Positions 24,970-29,356 of a DNA stretch of 29,356 nucleotides are shown here, piece by piece; positions within the stretch are counted from its first letter, which is position 1; each line of letters opens with the position of its first letter. Origin of the DNA: DASVXQ01 sp046727955 (GTDB taxonomy: Bacteria; Actinomycetota; CALGFH01); contig JBKPDO010000427.1 in the NCBI GenBank assembly GCA_046727955.1, positions 1 to 29,356 on the forward strand, written 5' to 3'. The notes under the pieces were generated by a model that saw nothing but the letters and a program-made list of their open reading frames with translations, made no database searches and was not told the DNA's origin. The translations under genes were made by a program, and so were the position numbers.

Positions 24970-26118
24970 GTGAACAACCCGGAGTACCTCGAGAAGGACT
25001 TCTACGCGATCCTGGGCGTGCCGGAGGACGCCTCGGCCCAGGACGTCAAGAAGGCCTACCGGAAGCTCGCCCAGAAGCTCCACCCCGACGCCAACCACGG
25101 CGACAAATCGGCGGAGGAGCGCTTCAAGGAAGTCGGGCGGGCCTACTCTGTGCTGTCCGACCCCAAGAAGCGGTCCGAGTACGACGAGGCCAGGCGGATG
25201 GTCCGCGCCGGCGGTTTCGGCGGCGGCTTCAGCGGCTTCCCGGCTGGCGGGTACGGGAACTCGCGAGTCCGGGTCGAGGATCTCGGAGACCTGGGCGACC
25301 TCGGCGGGCTCGGTGGGCTGTTCGGCAACCTTTTCGGCGGCGGCCGCAATCAGCAGCGGGCCGCGCGCCGTGGCCGCGACGTCGAGAGCGAGGTCACCCT
25401 CGGCTTCGAGGAGGCGGTCAGGGGCGCCACCATCCCGCTGCAGCTCCGCGGCCCGGCCGCATGCCATACCTGCAAGGGCACCGGCGCCAAGCCGGGCACG
25501 CTGCCGCGGCACTGCCCCACCTGCAACGGCCGCGGAACGGTCACGCGCGACCAGGGCCTGTTCGGCCTGTCGAGCCCGTGCCCGACCTGCCAGGGACGCG
25601 GCACGGTGATCGACCAGCCCTGCCCCACCTGCAAGGGCAGCGGCTCCGAGGTGCGCACCCGCGAGCTTCGCGTGCGCATCCCCGCGGGCGTCAACGACGG
25701 CGCCACCATCAGGCTGAAGGGCCAGGGCGAGCCCGGCAACGCCGGCGCGCCCGCCGGGGACCTCATCGTCAAGGTGCGCGTCACCCCGCACCCGCTGTTC
25801 GGGCGGCGGGCCCAGGACCTCACCCTGACCGTGCCGGTCACCTTCGCCGAGGCCGCGCTCGGCACCGAGGTCACCGTGCCGACCCTCGACGGGCAGGTGA
25901 CCTTCAAGATCCCGCCGGGCACGCAGAACGGGCGCACCTTCCGGGTCAAGGGCCGCGGAGTGCCAGCCAACGGTCGCAGCAAGCCGGCCGGCGACCTGCT
26001 GCTTACCGTGCAGGTGGCGGTGCCCGAGAAGCTCTCGCGCAAGGAGCGCGAGCTGCTGCGCGAGTTCTCCTCGCTGTCCGACGTCTCGCCGAGGTCGCAC
26101 CTTGGCATGGACCGATGA
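24970..26118 (+). CDS. dnaJ: Co-chaperone DnaJ (type I)
   Basis: 382 residues, complete type I DnaJ. J domain about 9-75 with HPD at 38-40; Gly/Phe-rich region about 81-125 (GGFGGGFSGF, LFGNLFGGG); four zinc-finger repeats CHTCKGTG (165), CPTCNGRG (182), CPTCQGRG (204) and CPTCKGSG (218); then the two C-terminal beta domains (VRIPAGVNDGATIRLKGQGE, VTVPTLDGQVTFKIPPGTQ). It delivers substrates to DnaK and triggers ATP hydrolysis. GTG 24970 lies 3 bp after the grpE stop, with AGG in the end of grpE as ribosome-binding site, so the two are coupled. It is the DnaJ1 type that goes with grpE and hspR in actinobacteria. Confidence 0.98.
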   Translation: MNNPEYLEKDFYAILGVPEDASAQDVKKAYRKLAQKLHPDANHGDKSAEERFKEVGRAYSVLSDPKKRSEYDEARRMVRAGGFGGGFSGFPAGGYGNSRVRVEDLGDLGDLGGLGGLFGNLFGGGRNQQRAARRGRDVESEVTLGFEEAVRGATIPLQLRGPAACHTCKGTGAKPGTLPRHCPTCNGRGTVTRDQGLFGLSSPCPTCQGRGTVIDQPCPTCKGSGSEVRTRELRVRIPAGVNDGATIRLKGQGEPGNAGAPAGDLIVKVRVTPHPLFGRRAQDLTLTVPVTFAEAALGTEVTVPTLDGQVTFKIPPGTQNGRTFRVKGRGVPANGRSKPAGDLLLTVQVAVPEKLSRKERELLREFSSLSDVSPRSHLGMDR

Positions 26119-26129
26119 GGCCGTGAGCG

Positions 26130-26579
26130 ATGGCCAGGCGGCAGCACGGCGCAGGCACGCCGGACGACCGCGCGGTGTTCGTGATCTCGGTGGCCGCGGA
26201 GCTGACCGGCGTGCACCCGCAGACCCTGCGCATCTACGAGCGCGAGGGGCTGGTGCGGCCCAAGCGGACCAGCTCGAACTCGCGCCGCTACTCGGCCAGT
26301 GACATCGAGCGGCTCCACGAGATCCGCGAGCTGACGGGCAATGGCGTGAACCTCGCCGGCGTGCGCCGGGTCATCGAGCTGAGCGAGCAGCTCGAGGCGC
26401 TCGCGGAGCGGGTGGCCGAGCTGGAGGGCGCGCTCCGCGCCCAGGGTCGCCGGCACCGCCAGGAGCTGGAGGCGGCCCGTCGCGCCAGCCGTCGCGACCT
26501 GGTGCCGTACTCGTCGGCAATGGTGCTGTACGAGCCGCAGCCGGGCCCGGCGCGGCCCCGGCGGGTCGGAGACGCATGA
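26130..26579 (+). CDS. hspR: MerR-family heat-shock repressor HspR
   Basis: 149 residues. The MerR winged HTH is at about 16-75: FVISVAAELTGVHPQTLRIYEREGLVRPKRT followed by RRYSASDIERLHEIRELT; then a coiled coil (SEQLEALAERVAELEGALRAQ) and a C-terminal part with RRDLVPYSSAMVLYEP. HspR binds HAIR sites with DnaK as co-repressor, so free DnaK turns off its own operon. A matching HAIR-like site lies over the dnaK -35 box. ATG 26130 is 11 bp after dnaJ with GAGG upstream; GTG 26123 is out of frame. Gene order dnaJ-hspR agrees with the family. Confidence 0.97.
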   Translation: MARRQHGAGTPDDRAVFVISVAAELTGVHPQTLRIYEREGLVRPKRTSSNSRRYSASDIERLHEIRELTGNGVNLAGVRRVIELSEQLEALAERVAELEGALRAQGRRHRQELEAARRASRRDLVPYSSAMVLYEPQPGPARPRRVGDA

Positions 26580-26615
26580 GAACAAGGCATAAGAACAAGA
26601 GAGTCTGAGAGCCAA

Positions 26616-29213
<2,598 letters not shown>

Positions 29214-29241
29214 GACAGCCGAGATATACGTAGTCCTCGAT

Positions 29242-29356
29242 CCATGTGGGGGGAGCTCGCTCCCCCACGGCGCGCGCTTCACGCGCCGGGGCAGGTCTAC
29301 CCATGTGGGGGGAGCGCGCTCCCCCCACCGCCCCCCAACAACCCCAGTGCCGGACT
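29242..29356. repeat. Hairpin-rich dispersed repeat, copy B (cut by window end)
   Basis: It begins 28 bp after the clpB stop and runs to the window edge. The parts match copy A in order: GTGGGGGGAG-CTCG-CTCCCCCAC, GGCGCGC-GCTTC-ACGCGCC, a GGGGCAGGTCTAC spacer, GTGGGGGGAGCGCGCTCCCCCCAC (a perfect palindrome, where copy A has AGCTCGC-type centre), CCGCCCCCCAA and the GTGCCGGACT tail. Changes inside stems are few, and the third hairpin is even better paired than in copy A. Confidence 0.85.

Noticed and set aside
24163..26100. A 645-codon minus-strand open frame opposite grpE and dnaJ
   Set aside because: Antisense shadow; low-complexity sequence mirrors the Ala/Glu-rich GrpE tail and no domain is seen.

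Overview
The window is GC-rich throughout, uses many GTG (and probably one TTG) start codons, has several genes whose -10 box sits right at the start codon (leaderless style), and carries a dnaK operon ending in a HspR-type repressor with a HAIR-like operator. Together with a dCTP deaminase of the mycobacterial type and an Rv0338c-like Fe-S reductase, this points to an actinobacterium (Actinomycetota); the genus cannot be read from the sequence. The left 11 kb looks accessory and decayed; the right 14 kb is housekeeping.

Left part (1-4200): the end of an XRE/HigA-like regulator, a 61-residue stand-alone ClpX-type zinc finger, a methyltransferase/LLM-oxidoreductase pair on the minus strand, a decayed insertion sequence (2277-3385) with 16-bp terminal inverted repeats, a solo 70-bp copy of that element's right end at 553-622, and scraps of a Mu/Tn7-type transposase and a LysR-like HTH protein. 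4250-8417 holds an MMPL exporter divergent from a DesK/NarL-type two-component pair. 8418-11054 holds a DUF1707 protein surrounded by broken genes (DinB-like scraps; a DUF4062/TPR regulator with a large internal deletion).

Middle (11055-17637): an EamA transporter divergent from an Lrp/AsnC regulator; a large membrane protein with a C-terminal spermidine-synthase domain divergent from a DUF4349 lipoprotein; a small repeat-bearing membrane protein; and a cysteine-synthase-like PLP enzyme.

Right part (17687-29356): tRNA-Gly(CCC), dcd, a seven-domain-class Fe-S/heterodisulfide-reductase-like membrane oxidoreductase divergent from a DUF192 protein, and then a heat-shock locus dnaK-hsp20-grpE-dnaJ-hspR-clpB, all on the plus strand and closely spaced. 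A HAIR-like inverted repeat overlaps the -35 box in front of dnaK, so HspR, made from the fifth gene, would shut off its own operon with DnaK as probable co-repressor. DnaK/GrpE/DnaJ, the small Hsp20 holdase and the ClpB disaggregase thus form a complete refolding set in one unit.

Two copies of a ~115-bp hairpin-rich dispersed repeat lie directly after dcd and after clpB. No obviously new defence or biosynthetic system is visible; the most unusual items are that repeat, the stand-alone ClpX zinc finger, the spermidine-synthase fusion, the very long GrpE N-terminus and the perfect 14-bp hairpin inside the heat-shock operon.
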